Source: Ramlibacter aurantiacus (GTDB taxonomy: Bacteria > Pseudomonadota > Gammaproteobacteria > Burkholderiales > Burkholderiaceae_C). From it: a DNA stretch of 64,000 nt. The notes beneath the pieces are model-generated. The model did no database searches and had not been told where the DNA came from. It was given only the letters and a program-made list of their open reading frames with translations. The DNA lies in NCBI RefSeq assembly GCF_016722895.1, contig NZ_JAEQNA010000001.1, positions 496,001 to 560,000 on the forward strand, in the 5' to 3' direction. Numbering within the stretch: position 1 is the stretch's first letter; the number at the start of each line of letters is the position of its first letter. Below, piece after piece: positions 1 to 8,057 of this stretch. Made by a program: the position numbers and the translations under genes.

Positions 1-1107
1 CGTGATGTCGCCGGTGCCGACCACCGGCTCAACGCCCAGTTCGACGCTGGTGACGTACTCGTTGCCGACCGCCCACTTGGAGCCGCAGGCGTCGGTGCGC
101 GTGCTCACGTAGTTGATGATCGCGGCCAGGTCGATCTCACCCGGCTCCACCGGCAGGACGGCCGGCACGAAGGCGATCATCTTCCAGCCGGTGCGCCCAT
201 GGCTGCCGTTGAGCGAGCTGAAGTTGTAGCGCAGGCACTGGTCGGACCCCTTGGTCACGTAGATGTGGTACTGCTTGCCGGCGATGGTGGCCGTGTGGTC
301 GAACCAGCCCGGGTTGCGGCCGCCCTTGTGCGAGCCGTAGCCACCCCAGTTGGCCAGCGGGATCATGATCTCGTGGGTGATCGACGACCCGGTGAAGCCG
401 CTGCCCTGGTTCGCGTCCGACTGCAGCCAGATGTCGAAGGTCAGCTGGCCTTCGCCGGTGGGCTCCGAGTTGTGGCGGAAATCGAGCTTGGCCTTGAGCG
501 ACTGCAGCGGCAACTGCAGCGGCAGCACGGTGCCCGCCGTGCGGCCCGCGGGTGCGACCTGCGAGTTGCTGCCGTCGGGCAGCTGCACCGGGTGGCCGCT
601 GATCAGGTTGGAGTTGCTGAAGTGGCCCGGCTTGGCCCCGTAGACGATGGACGGGAAGCCCTTCACCTCGGTGGTTCCCTGCGGCCAGCGCCACTTGGTG
701 CGGAAGGCCACTTCGCCGTTCGGCCCCGCCTGCGGGCTGCGTCCGACGTACTGCTCGTACTGGCCGGAGGACACCCCCTCCGTCAGGCCAGCCGCGCCCC
801 AACGGTCATCGGTGATGAGGTAGGCATCGCTCGCGTTGCCCACCTGCAGCCACAGGTTGCGGTGGCTGGCGATGGCAATCTCGGGAGGCAACGCGCTGGC
901 GGCATTGGCGGCCTCGGGCTTCGGCGCCGCCGTCGCGCTGGCCGGCGCGGTTTCGGGGGGCGCAGCGCTTTCTGCCGAAACCTGGGATCCGTCTTCCAGC
1001 AAGTGGGCGCGCTCCATGGCGCCACCTCCGCCGCCGCACGCAGCAAGGAAAGCCAGGGAAGCGAGGGAAGCAACGGTGCCGGCGCGCAAGGAGAGTCGTT
1101 GGGTCAT
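1..1107 (-). CDS. GH12-like endo-beta-glucanase lipoprotein (3' end missing)
   Basis: The reading frame starts at 1107 and stays open to base 1 (369 codons), so the C-terminus lies outside the window. Residues 1-24 form a lipoprotein signal ending in LAAC (C24), followed by a Gly run and an Ala/Pro-rich linker to about residue 76, so the enzyme is probably anchored to the outer membrane. Residues 85-369 show the order of a glycoside hydrolase family 12 domain: FPSIVYGAKPG (about 151-161), FDIWLQ, HEIMIP with the likely nucleophile E246, WKMIAFVP, and VEPVVGTGD with the likely acid/base E360. GH12 enzymes cleave beta-1,4-glucan or xyloglucan. Substrate is not decided by these motifs. Assignment comes from motif reading only, so a distant GH12 relative without activity is possible. 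Confidence 0.72.
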   Translation of the reverse strand, partial: MTQRLSLRAGTVASLASLAFLAACGGGGGAMERAHLLEDGSQVSAESAAPPETAPASATAAPKPEAANAASALPPEIAIASHRNLWLQVGNASDAYLITDDRWGAAGLTEGVSSGQYEQYVGRSPQAGPNGEVAFRTKWRWPQGTTEVKGFPSIVYGAKPGHFSNSNLISGHPVQLPDGSNSQVAPAGRTAGTVLPLQLPLQSLKAKLDFRHNSEPTGEGQLTFDIWLQSDANQGSGFTGSSITHEIMIPLANWGGYGSHKGGRNPGWFDHTATIAGKQYHIYVTKGSDQCLRYNFSSLNGSHGRTGWKMIAFVPAVLPVEPGEIDLAAIINYVSTRTDACGSKWAVGNEYVTSVELGVEPVVGTGDIT

Positions 1108-1603
1108 GGGTCCAGGGTCCTGTTGAGGCATTCGGCGCTGGTGGGCGAGAGCGTCCGAAGTCGGTTGGTGAACGAGCTGCGACCTGCATGGGCGAGGTGC
1201 GTCTCAGCAATGGACGCGAATCTAGTAGGAGCCGTCCGACAACCTGTACGCGGACTCCTACAGACGTTACGAAACATGAGCTTGGCCATTCCGTGAGGCA
1301 GTTCACGAAATGGGGCTCGGGCGGTCCACGAGGGTAGGACTGGGCGTACACCCGCGTAGGCCGGAAGCCCAGCAGCCACGGGGCTCAGCGGCCGATCGGG
1401 GGGCGAGTGGGCGACGGCCGGGCCAGGGGCGCGGTGGACCCCGAATCGGGCCGAACGATGCGCTGGCTGAACCGAACAGTTACGGTTTTCGTGAGCTCGA
1501 GCCTCAACTGCTGAGCTGGATCAGCGGCTCGGGGGTCTTTCCGGAGGCCTGTCCCGCCCGCGCGCACAGAATGCGAGCCGAAGATCAGCACGACGAGGTG
1601 AGC
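1108..1603. other. 496-bp intergenic region without a convincing gene
   Basis: This gap separates two divergently read genes. The short frames in it have arginine/proline-rich shadow-like composition and no family signature. The only structure I see is the imperfect inverted repeat at 1225-1261 and a moderately AT-rich stretch near 1477-1490. It should hold the promoters of both flanking genes. Confidence 0.6.
1225..1261. repeat. Imperfect inverted repeat upstream of the GH12-like gene
   Basis: Left arm GTAGGAGccgTCCG (1225-1238) pairs with right arm CGGACTCCTAC (1251-1261): 11 paired bases with a three-base bulge and a 12-base spacer. It lies 118 bp upstream of the GH12-like start codon. 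It could be a regulator site or a small hairpin in a leader; no regulator is adjacent. Confidence 0.4.
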
Positions 1604-2458
1604 ATGGCCAAGGTTCTTTTCATTGGCACCGGGATGATGGGCGGCCCCATGGCGGCCAACCTGCTGCGCGCGGGGCACGAGGTGGTCGTCCATTCACGCA
1701 CGCGCGAGCGTGCCGAGCCGGTGTTGGCCCAGGGCGCGCGCTGGGCCGACAGCCGCCCCGATGCGGCGCGTGAAGTCGAGTGCGTGATCACGATGGTGGG
1801 CGGGCCGCCCGATGTCGAGCAGATCCACCTGGGTGAACTGGTCGAGGTGGCGCGGCCCGGCACGCTGCTGGTGGACATGACCACCTCCAGCCCGCAACTG
1901 GCCGAACGCATCCACGTCGTGGCCTTGCGGCGCGGCCTGCGCGCGCTCGATGCGCCCGTGACCGGTGGGCCGCAGGGCGCGCAGGCGGGCACGTTGACGG
2001 TCATGGTGGGCGGGGACGCCGCAGACCTGGAGGCGGCCCGTCCCGTGCTCCGTGCGATGGGCCGCAACCTGATGCACTACGGCAGGCCCGGCAATGGTCA
2101 GCGGGCCAAGCTGGTGAACCAGACCGTGGGCATGCTCAACATGCTCAGCGCGATCGAGGGCTTGTTCTTCGCGAAGAAGGCCGGGCTGGACACCGGGCAG
2201 ATTCTGCACATGCTGCAGAACGGACTGACCGAATCACGCTCGCTGCACGGGCTGGCGCCGCTGGCGCTGAAGGGCGAGTTCCCGCCCAACTTCCATCCGG
2301 CGCATGTGGTGAAGGACTTGAGCCTGGCGGTCGCGGAGGCCGAGGCGATCGGGATCGACCTGCCGGCGCTGCGCACGGCGAGGGATCGGTGGGCGGAGCT
2401 GGTGCGGCGCTATCCGCAGGCGGCTGCGGTGCATGAGATCGCGCGCTTGTACGAGTGA
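1604..2458 (+). CDS. NAD(P)-dependent beta-hydroxyacid dehydrogenase (3-hydroxyisobutyrate dehydrogenase family)
   Basis: The 284-residue product opens with the Rossmann motif GTGMMG (8-13), carries the family substrate loop DAPVTGG (about 116-122) and the catalytic Lys region GNGQRAKLVN (K169, N172), and then the all-alpha C-terminal domain. The family oxidises or reduces short beta-hydroxyacids such as 3-hydroxyisobutyrate, tartronate semialdehyde or related acids with NAD(P). I chose the ATG at 1604 because MAKVLFIG puts the nucleotide-binding strand at the very N-terminus; in-frame GTG 1598 and ATG 1571 are alternatives. It stands alone, facing a MarR gene read the other way, so its physiological substrate is not indicated by context. 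Confidence 0.9.
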   Translation: MAKVLFIGTGMMGGPMAANLLRAGHEVVVHSRTRERAEPVLAQGARWADSRPDAAREVECVITMVGGPPDVEQIHLGELVEVARPGTLLVDMTTSSPQLAERIHVVALRRGLRALDAPVTGGPQGAQAGTLTVMVGGDAADLEAARPVLRAMGRNLMHYGRPGNGQRAKLVNQTVGMLNMLSAIEGLFFAKKAGLDTGQILHMLQNGLTESRSLHGLAPLALKGEFPPNFHPAHVVKDLSLAVAEAEAIGIDLPALRTARDRWAELVRRYPQAAAVHEIARLYE

Positions 2459-2512
2459 GCTCAGGCCCTTCGAGCCTTCCGGCGAACACAGGCTCAGCGA
2501 GGACGAATAGGC
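2459..2512. repeat. Degenerate copy of the CTTCGA...GGCTCAG intergenic repeat
   Basis: The sequence just after the dehydrogenase stop contains GCCCTTCGA, then CAGGCTCAG and a GACGAA end, in the same order as the better-preserved copies at 17141-17181. It sits between two convergent genes. The match is partial. Confidence 0.35.
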
Positions 2513-2549
2513 GAGATCCTGCCGCTGTTCAGATCAAGCGAGAAGCCAG

Positions 2550-3119
2550 CTACTCGCCCCAGCCGCCCCCACGTCGCCCCTTCGCGTCCCCGCACATCGC
2601 CCCCAGCTTTTCGATCGCGCGGAACAGCACCCGCCGCTCCTGCGGGTCCAGCCGCCGGATCATGTCGGCCTGCGCCCGCCGCGCCAGCGGGATCAACTGG
2701 TCGTGCAAGGCCAGGCCTTTCTTGGTGATCAGGCAGTCCAGCTTCTTGCCTCCGGGGCTTTGGTTGCGGGTGACAACCAGGCCGCGCTCCTGCATCGTCT
2801 TCAGCGTGCGGCTCAACTGCCCCTTGTCCGTCGCCGAGCGCACCACCAGCTCGGTGAACGGCAGCTGCCTGCAGTGCGCCAGCACCGACAGGATGCGCCA
2901 CTCCGGCATGGTCAAGCCGAACTGCTCCACATAGGGCAAGGTGATCGCCTGGCGCAGCGCGTTGGTCGCCAGGTGCATGCGGGTGGTGAGGAAATCCTCC
3001 ACCGACAAACCGGTGCCATCGGCGTCGAGTTCATCCCACGGCGAGCCGGCGCACTCGGGCGCTTGCGGCTCGGTTCGGAGTTTGGCTGCTGACCTGGACA
3101 CTTCGGACCCCTCGTTCAC
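2550..3119 (-). CDS. MarR family transcriptional regulator
   Basis: The product has 189 residues with a winged helix-turn-helix in about residues 65-130; the recognition-helix region reads ATDKGQLSRTLKTMQERGLV, followed by the wing residues SPGGKKLD. MarR proteins are dimeric repressors that release DNA on binding small, often phenolic, ligands. The start used is GTG at 3119; there is no good Shine-Dalgarno upstream of it. It diverges from a Bug solute-binding gene, and the 130-bp gap between them holds a palindrome that overlaps a promoter, so it most likely represses that gene and itself. The C-terminus is a short Gly/Arg/Trp tail. Confidence 0.9.
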   Translation of the reverse strand: MNEGSEVSRSAAKLRTEPQAPECAGSPWDELDADGTGLSVEDFLTTRMHLATNALRQAITLPYVEQFGLTMPEWRILSVLAHCRQLPFTELVVRSATDKGQLSRTLKTMQERGLVVTRNQSPGGKKLDCLITKKGLALHDQLIPLARRAQADMIRRLDPQERRVLFRAIEKLGAMCGDAKGRRGGGWGE

Positions 3120-3124
3120 ACGAC

Positions 3125-3154
3125 TTGTTGATTCGACAACACGTGGCTATTATC
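3125..3154. promoter_or_regulatory. Overlapping divergent promoters for the Bug gene and marR
   Basis: On the plus strand TTGTTG (3125-3130) and TATTAT (3148-3153) are 17 bp apart, a near-consensus sigma-70 arrangement that would drive the Bug gene at 3250. On the minus strand the same AT patch reads GATAAT (3154-3149), a plausible -10 for the MarR gene starting at 3119. This is one of very few AT-rich patches in the region. Confidence 0.55.
3126..3141. promoter_or_regulatory. Candidate MarR operator
   Basis: Inverted repeat TGTTG-attcga-CAACA covers the -35 box of the rightward promoter and lies 7 bp upstream of the marR start. Position and symmetry fit repression by the adjacent MarR protein. 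Confidence 0.5.
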
Positions 3155-3249
3155 GCCGCGTGTTTACCAAGTCCGGTGTGTACCGCATCCAGGTCCGCCG
3201 CAACTTCAACCCGCCCCGGCCGCCCGGCCGCTTTCCCTGGAGTGATCGC

Positions 3250-4236
3250 ATGTCCCTTCACCGCCGCCACCTGATCCTCGGCACCGCCGCAGCCGCCCTC
3301 ACCTTCGCCGGGCCCGTGCTGGCCCAGGCCTCCTATCCCGCCGCCAAGCCGATCACGATCGTCGTGTCCTACCCGCCCGGCGGCGACACCGATGCCATCG
3401 CGCGCATGTTCGGCGACAAGCTCTCCCAGCGCCTGAAGCAGACGGTGGTGATCGAGAACCGCCCCGGTGCCGGCGGCACCATCGGCAACGGCCATGTGGG
3501 CCGCTCCGCGCCCGATGGCTACACCCTGCTGTTCACGCCGAACCCCTTCACCACCGCACCCATGGTGATGGGCCTCACCCCGGCCAACAGCTACGACGTG
3601 CTCAACGGGTTCGAGCCCATCATCAAGACCGCCACCCAGCCGCTGCTGCTCGTGGCGCATCCGAGCGTGGGCGTGAAGAGCGTGCCAGAGCTGGTGGCGG
3701 CCGCCAAGGGCGGCAAGACGCTGAGCTACGCCTCGCCCGGCGCGGGCTCGCCCATGCACTTCCTGGGAGAGTGGCTCAACCGCGCCGCTGGCGTGAAGAT
3801 CTCGCACGTGCCCTACCGCGGCGTCGGTCCTTCGGTCACCGACGTGGTGGCCGGCCACGTGAGCACGGCCTGGGTGACCATCGGCGCCGTCTCGCAGTAC
3901 ATCAACCAGAACCGCCTGGTGCCGCTGGCCATCGGTGACGCCAACCGCAGCAAGCTCGCACCCCAGGTTCCGACTCTGGTCGAACAGGGCTACAAGGACG
4001 TGGTGGTCGGGGCCTGGAACGGCTTCTTCGCGCCCAAGGGTACGCCGCGCGAGGTGGTCAACCTGATCAACACGAACATGAACGCCATCCTGAAAGAACC
4101 CGAGGTGATCGCCAAGCTCGCCACCTACGGCGCCGAGCCGGCCGGCGGCACGCCCGACGTGCTCGCCAAGACCAACGCGGCCGAGTACGCGCAGATGGCC
4201 AAGCTGATGAAAGAGCTGAACATCAGCGCGAACTAG
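3250..4236 (+). CDS. Bug/TctC-family periplasmic solute-binding protein
   Basis: The 328-residue product has an RR-containing export signal (RRHLILG, then a hydrophobic stretch) with cleavage likely after residue 25 (VLA). The mature protein shows the family blocks PITIVVSYPPGGDTD, ENRPGAGG, PDGYTLL, ASPGAGSPMH, HVPYRG and GFFAPKGTP. Bug proteins capture carboxylates or aromatic acids in the periplasm and usually feed a tripartite tricarboxylate transporter (TctAB), or act as sensors. No TctA or TctB gene is in the window. It is upstream of the molybdenum hydroxylase operon, separated by a repeat element, so it may bind that enzyme's substrate. Confidence 0.93.
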   Translation: MSLHRRHLILGTAAAALTFAGPVLAQASYPAAKPITIVVSYPPGGDTDAIARMFGDKLSQRLKQTVVIENRPGAGGTIGNGHVGRSAPDGYTLLFTPNPFTTAPMVMGLTPANSYDVLNGFEPIIKTATQPLLLVAHPSVGVKSVPELVAAAKGGKTLSYASPGAGSPMHFLGEWLNRAAGVKISHVPYRGVGPSVTDVVAGHVSTAWVTIGAVSQYINQNRLVPLAIGDANRSKLAPQVPTLVEQGYKDVVVGAWNGFFAPKGTPREVVNLINTNMNAILKEPEVIAKLATYGAEPAGGTPDVLAKTNAAEYAQMAKLMKELNISAN

Positions 4237-4240
4237 GGCC

Positions 4241-4330
4241 CCCCGAAGCGGCCTGGCGGCCGCCTGCCCCCAGGGGGCGCAACCAGCGGCCCGGCAAAGC
4301 CGGTTCCGCGGTAGCCGCTGGAAAGGCCTG
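4241..4330. repeat. Dispersed intergenic element, copy 1
   Basis: The core from 4273 to 4329 is shared with copies at 27081-27155 and 44806-44881. Nested symmetry is clear: outer arms CCAGCGG (4283-4289) and CCGCTGG (4315-4321), inner hairpin CCGGC-aaa-GCCGG (4291-4303). It sits between the Bug stop and the molybdenum hydroxylase operon and could attenuate or end transcription. Confidence 0.65.
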
Positions 4331-4406
4331 CCGCTGGGCGGCGGCCTTTGGAGTGGGGTGACTTCGCTCCGAGGGGCGAACTGATTGAATGAATTGGAGG
4401 AAGCGC

Positions 4407-6701
4407 ATGAACGCATCCACGTTGGGCACTTCGGTGCCGCAGGTCAATGCCAAAGCCAAGGTGCTCGGGCGCGCGCAGTATGCGGGGGACATCCAGCTGC
4501 CGGGGATGCTGCACGCCAAGGTGCTGCGCAGCCCCTATGCGCATGCGCGCATCGTGCGGCTGGACGTGTCGCAGGCGCTGGCGTTGCCCGGGGTCAAGTG
4601 CGTGATCACCGGCGAGGACGGGCCGCAGGTGCCCTGGGGCGTGCACAAGAAGGAGCGCCTGACGTTCGCCAAGGGGGTGGTGCGTTTTGCCGGTGAAGAG
4701 GTGGCGGCCGTGGCGGCTGTCACCGAGGAGATCGCGCGTGACGCGATCGACCTGATCGAGGTCGAGTACGAGGAGCTGCCGGCCATCCTCACGCCCGAGG
4801 AATCGCTGGACCCCGATGCGCCCACCGTGCACCCTGGCCGCGTGAACAACATCGCCCACGAGATCCGCTACCACCGCGGCGACGTGGACGCCGCCTTCGC
4901 CCAGGCCCACCTGGTCCACGAAGCCACCTACACCACGCACGCGCAGTACCCCGGCTACATGGAGCCCATGGCCACGGTGGCGACCGTGGACGCCGACGGC
5001 CGGCTGCAGGTCTGGACCTCCACCCAGTCGGCGCACCTGGTACGCGGGCGACTGGCCACGGTGCTGGGGCTGCCGGTGTCGCAGGTGCGGGTGATCCAGA
5101 GCACCACCGGCGGCGGCTTCGGCGGCAAGATCATCGAGGACGCCAATAGCCTGGTGGCCGGCGCGCTGGCGCTGCGCACGGGCAAGCCGGTGCGGGTGGT
5201 GAACAACCGCCTCGAGGACTTCATGGCCGCGCCCAGCAGCCTGCCCGAGCGCATCACGCTCAAGCTGGGCATGGACCGTGAGGGCCGCATCGTGGCCAAG
5301 GAGGTGCGCATCGTCGGCGACTGCGGCGCCTACAGCGGCCTGGCGCCCGAGGTGCTGCACGTGAGCGCCATGCGCAGCGACAACATGCACCGCAACACCA
5401 ACGTGCGCTCGCACGCCACGGTGGTCTACACGCACACGCCGCCGCACGGCGCCTTCCGCGGCTTCGGCGGCACGCAGATGAGTTTCGCGCTCAACAGCCA
5501 CATCGACGTGATGGCCCGCAAGCTCGACCTCGATCCGCTGCAGGTGCACCGCATCAACGCGATCGAGGCCGGCCAGACCTCCGTGCACGGCTGGAAGATC
5601 GGCAGCACGGGCCTGCAGGAATGCCTGACCCAGTGCACCGAAGCCATCGGCTGGAAGGACAAGCGCGGCAAGCTCGCCACCAGCGGCACGCGCAGCCGCG
5701 GCGTGGGCATGGCCGCGGTGATGCACGTGAGCGGCAACCGCACCATCGGCAACTGGGACGGCTCCACCGTCATGGTCAAGCTCAACGAAGACGGCCGGGC
5801 CATCATCCACAGCAGCGAGGCCGACATGGGCCAGGGGGCGCAGACCATGCTGTGCCAGGTGATCGCGCACGAGCTGGATATTCCGCTGTCGCACGTGCAC
5901 ATCACCCTGCCCGATACCGACTCCTCCCCCTGGGCCATCGGCAGCCTGGCTTCGCGCGTGACCATCGTGGCGGGCAATGCCGCCATACGCGCCGGGCAGG
6001 CCGCGCGCGAGAAGCTGGTGACGCTGGCCTCGCAACTGCTGGAGGTGCCAGCCGAGCAGCTCGAATGCGCCGAGGGCATGGTGCGCGTGAAGGCCGATCC
6101 CTCGCGCAAGTTGACCGTGGCCGAACTCGCCCGCACCCACATCTGGCGCCACGGCGGCGAAGGCATCCAGGTCACCGGCAGCTGGGACGCCAAGACCGAG
6201 ATGTTCGACAAGGAAACCATCTACGGCAACATCTCGCCGGCCTACTCCTTCGCCGCGCAGGCGGTGGAGGTGGAGGTGGACACCGAGACCGGCCAGGTCA
6301 CGGTCATCGACAGCTACGTCGCCGACGACTGCGGCAAGGCCTTCAACCCGCAGGCCGTGCACGGCCAGAGCAATGGCGCGGCGGTGCAGGCCATCGGCTG
6401 GACGCTGTACGAGCAGCTGCAGATGGACAACGGCCGCATCGTCAACGGCAACTTCGCCGACTACACCATGCCCACGCCCGACTCGGTGCCCGAGATGCGC
6501 AGCGGCATCGTCGAATCGATGGACCCCATCGGCCCCTACGGCGCCAAGGGCGCCAGTGAAACGGCCATCCTGCCCGGCGCCCCGGCCATCGCCAACGCGG
6601 TGTTCGACGCCGTGGGCGTGCGCATCCACGACCTGCCGATCACCCCCGAAAAGGTGCTGGCCGCCCTGCGCGCCCGCCGCCAGGGAGACACCCATGCGTG
6701 A
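4407..6701 (+). CDS. Molybdenum hydroxylase, molybdopterin-binding large subunit
   Basis: The 764-residue product is the catalytic subunit of a xanthine dehydrogenase family enzyme, which hydroxylates or reduces an activated aromatic or heterocyclic substrate using a Mo-cytosine dinucleotide cofactor. Visible blocks are the a/b hammerhead start (VLGRAQYAGDI), GGGFGGK (about 235-241), HGAFRGFGG (about 347-355), EADMGQGAQ, and GAKGASE near residues 711-717 whose Glu is the family's catalytic base. The loop is AFRGFG rather than the CO-dehydrogenase AYxCSFR, so it is not a CO dehydrogenase. Length matches 4-hydroxybenzoyl-CoA reductase alpha, but the FAD subunit lacks that enzyme's extra 4Fe-4S insert. 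Start at 4407 follows GGAGGAA. It overlaps the next gene by 8 bp. Confidence 0.92.
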   Translation: MNASTLGTSVPQVNAKAKVLGRAQYAGDIQLPGMLHAKVLRSPYAHARIVRLDVSQALALPGVKCVITGEDGPQVPWGVHKKERLTFAKGVVRFAGEEVAAVAAVTEEIARDAIDLIEVEYEELPAILTPEESLDPDAPTVHPGRVNNIAHEIRYHRGDVDAAFAQAHLVHEATYTTHAQYPGYMEPMATVATVDADGRLQVWTSTQSAHLVRGRLATVLGLPVSQVRVIQSTTGGGFGGKIIEDANSLVAGALALRTGKPVRVVNNRLEDFMAAPSSLPERITLKLGMDREGRIVAKEVRIVGDCGAYSGLAPEVLHVSAMRSDNMHRNTNVRSHATVVYTHTPPHGAFRGFGGTQMSFALNSHIDVMARKLDLDPLQVHRINAIEAGQTSVHGWKIGSTGLQECLTQCTEAIGWKDKRGKLATSGTRSRGVGMAAVMHVSGNRTIGNWDGSTVMVKLNEDGRAIIHSSEADMGQGAQTMLCQVIAHELDIPLSHVHITLPDTDSSPWAIGSLASRVTIVAGNAAIRAGQAAREKLVTLASQLLEVPAEQLECAEGMVRVKADPSRKLTVAELARTHIWRHGGEGIQVTGSWDAKTEMFDKETIYGNISPAYSFAAQAVEVEVDTETGQVTVIDSYVADDCGKAFNPQAVHGQSNGAAVQAIGWTLYEQLQMDNGRIVNGNFADYTMPTPDSVPEMRSGIVESMDPIGPYGAKGASETAILPGAPAIANAVFDAVGVRIHDLPITPEKVLAALRARRQGDTHA

Positions 6702-7584
6702 TTTCGAGTTCCTGCAGCCCACCTCGGTGGCCGAGGCCAGCCGCATGCTGGCCGACCACGGCGACGAAGCCCGCCTGATGGCCGGCGGCACCGCCCTCAT
6801 GCTGGTGATGCGCCAGCGCATGCTCACGCCCACGCACATCGTCTCGGCGGCGCGCCTGCCGCAGCTGCGTGGCATCGAGTTCGATGCGCAACGCGGCCTG
6901 CGCATCGGCGCGCTGGAGCGCCACTGCGACATCGCCCACTCGCCGCTGGTGCGCCAGCACGTGCCCATGCTCGCCGCCATGGCGGCGCAGGTGGCCAACC
7001 CGCAGGTGCGCAACCAGGGCACGCTGGGCGGCAACCTCTGCTACGGGGACCCGTCCACCGACCCGCCCGGCTGCCTGCTGGCCCTGGGCGCCGAGGTGCG
7101 GCTGGCCAGCTCCCGCGGTGAACGCGTGCTGCCGCTCGAAGACTTCCTGGTCGACTTCTTCGTCACCGCGCTGGAGCCCGACGAGGTCGTGGTCGACGTG
7201 CGCGTGCCGCCGTTGCGTGCGGGCGAGCGCGGGGCCTACACGCGCTTTCGCCGCACCGCCGCCGAGCACCGCCCGCTGGCCAGCGTGTCGCTCGTGGCGC
7301 GCGTCGAAGGCGCTGTGTGCCAAGAGGCACGCCTGGTGGTCGGCGCCTCGGTGCCGGTGCCGCGCCGGCTCCCGCGAGCCGAACACTTCCTGCGCGGCAA
7401 GACCGTCACTCCCGAAGTGACGGCCGAGGCCGCCGACATCGTGGCCGCCGACATCGCCGCCCTCGACGACTCGCGCGGCTCCGAGGCCTATCGCCGCGAC
7501 ATGGTGCGCGTGGTCACGCGCCGCACCCTCGCCAACCTCTTCGGCATCGCGGGTGACGCACAGCAAGGTGGAGAACTGAAATGA
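6694..7584 (+). CDS. Molybdenum hydroxylase, FAD-binding medium subunit
   Basis: The 296-residue product passes electrons from the 2Fe-2S clusters to FAD. The family FAD motifs are present: AGGTALML (about residues 30-37) and NQGTLGGNLCYGDPSTDPP (about 107-125), followed by the C-terminal CO_deh_flav_C domain (YTRFRRTAAEHRP onward). There is no cysteine-rich insert of the kind found in 4-hydroxybenzoyl-CoA reductase beta. The start overlaps the end of the large-subunit gene by 8 bp and its stop overlaps the next start as ATGA, so the three subunits are translationally coupled. Confidence 0.92.
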   Translation: MRDFEFLQPTSVAEASRMLADHGDEARLMAGGTALMLVMRQRMLTPTHIVSAARLPQLRGIEFDAQRGLRIGALERHCDIAHSPLVRQHVPMLAAMAAQVANPQVRNQGTLGGNLCYGDPSTDPPGCLLALGAEVRLASSRGERVLPLEDFLVDFFVTALEPDEVVVDVRVPPLRAGERGAYTRFRRTAAEHRPLASVSLVARVEGAVCQEARLVVGASVPVPRRLPRAEHFLRGKTVTPEVTAEAADIVAADIAALDDSRGSEAYRRDMVRVVTRRTLANLFGIAGDAQQGGELK

Positions 7585-8057
7585 GCAAGCACTGCATCAC
7601 CCTCACCGTCAACGGCGAGACCCAGCAGGCCGAAGTGCCGGCCCGCCGCATGCTGTCGGACTTCCTGCGCGACGACCTGCACCTGACCGGCACCAAGCGC
7701 GGTTGCGAAACCGGCACCTGCGGTGCCTGCTCGGTGCTGGTGGACGGCGAAGTCGTCAAGTCCTGCCTGTCGCTGGCCGTGCAGGCCGACGGCCGCCACA
7801 TCACCACCGTCGAAGGCCTGGCGCAGAACGGGCAGTTGCATCCGCTGCAGGAAAGCTTCATGAACTGCGGCGGCCTGCAATGCGGCTACTGCACGCCGGG
7901 CTTCCTGATGTCGGCCTGCGCGCTGCTCGAGGCGTGCCCCAACCCCACGCCCGAGCAGGTGCGCGAGGGCCTCAACGGCAACCTGTGCCGGTGCACCGGC
8001 TACACCCAGATCGTGGAATCCGTGCTCGACGCGGCGGAGAAGATGCGTGGAAATTGA
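7581..8057 (+). CDS. Molybdenum hydroxylase, 2Fe-2S small subunit
   Basis: The 158-residue product carries both 2Fe-2S clusters of the complex. The plant-ferredoxin-type cluster is ligated by C42, C47, C50 and C62; the second, in the four-helix domain, by C101, C104, C136 and C138 (GYC and LCRCTG motifs). All eight ligands are intact and the length is typical. It completes an L-M-S gene order and overlaps the following coxG-like gene by 11 bp. Confidence 0.95.
   Translation: MSKHCITLTVNGETQQAEVPARRMLSDFLRDDLHLTGTKRGCETGTCGACSVLVDGEVVKSCLSLAVQADGRHITTVEGLAQNGQLHPLQESFMNCGGLQCGYCTPGFLMSACALLEACPNPTPEQVREGLNGNLCRCTGYTQIVESVLDAAEKMRGN

Noticed and set aside
4233-7034. 933-residue open frame on the minus strand across the molybdenum hydroxylase genes
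   Set aside because: His/Ala/Gly/Arg-rich composition without any family motif; it is antisense to three well-supported subunit genes. Such frames are common at this GC content.
4407-8057. Assignment of the molybdenum hydroxylase as CO dehydrogenase because of the CoxG gene
   Set aside because: The large subunit lacks the AYxCSFR loop; CoxG-like genes accompany many other molybdenum hydroxylases.
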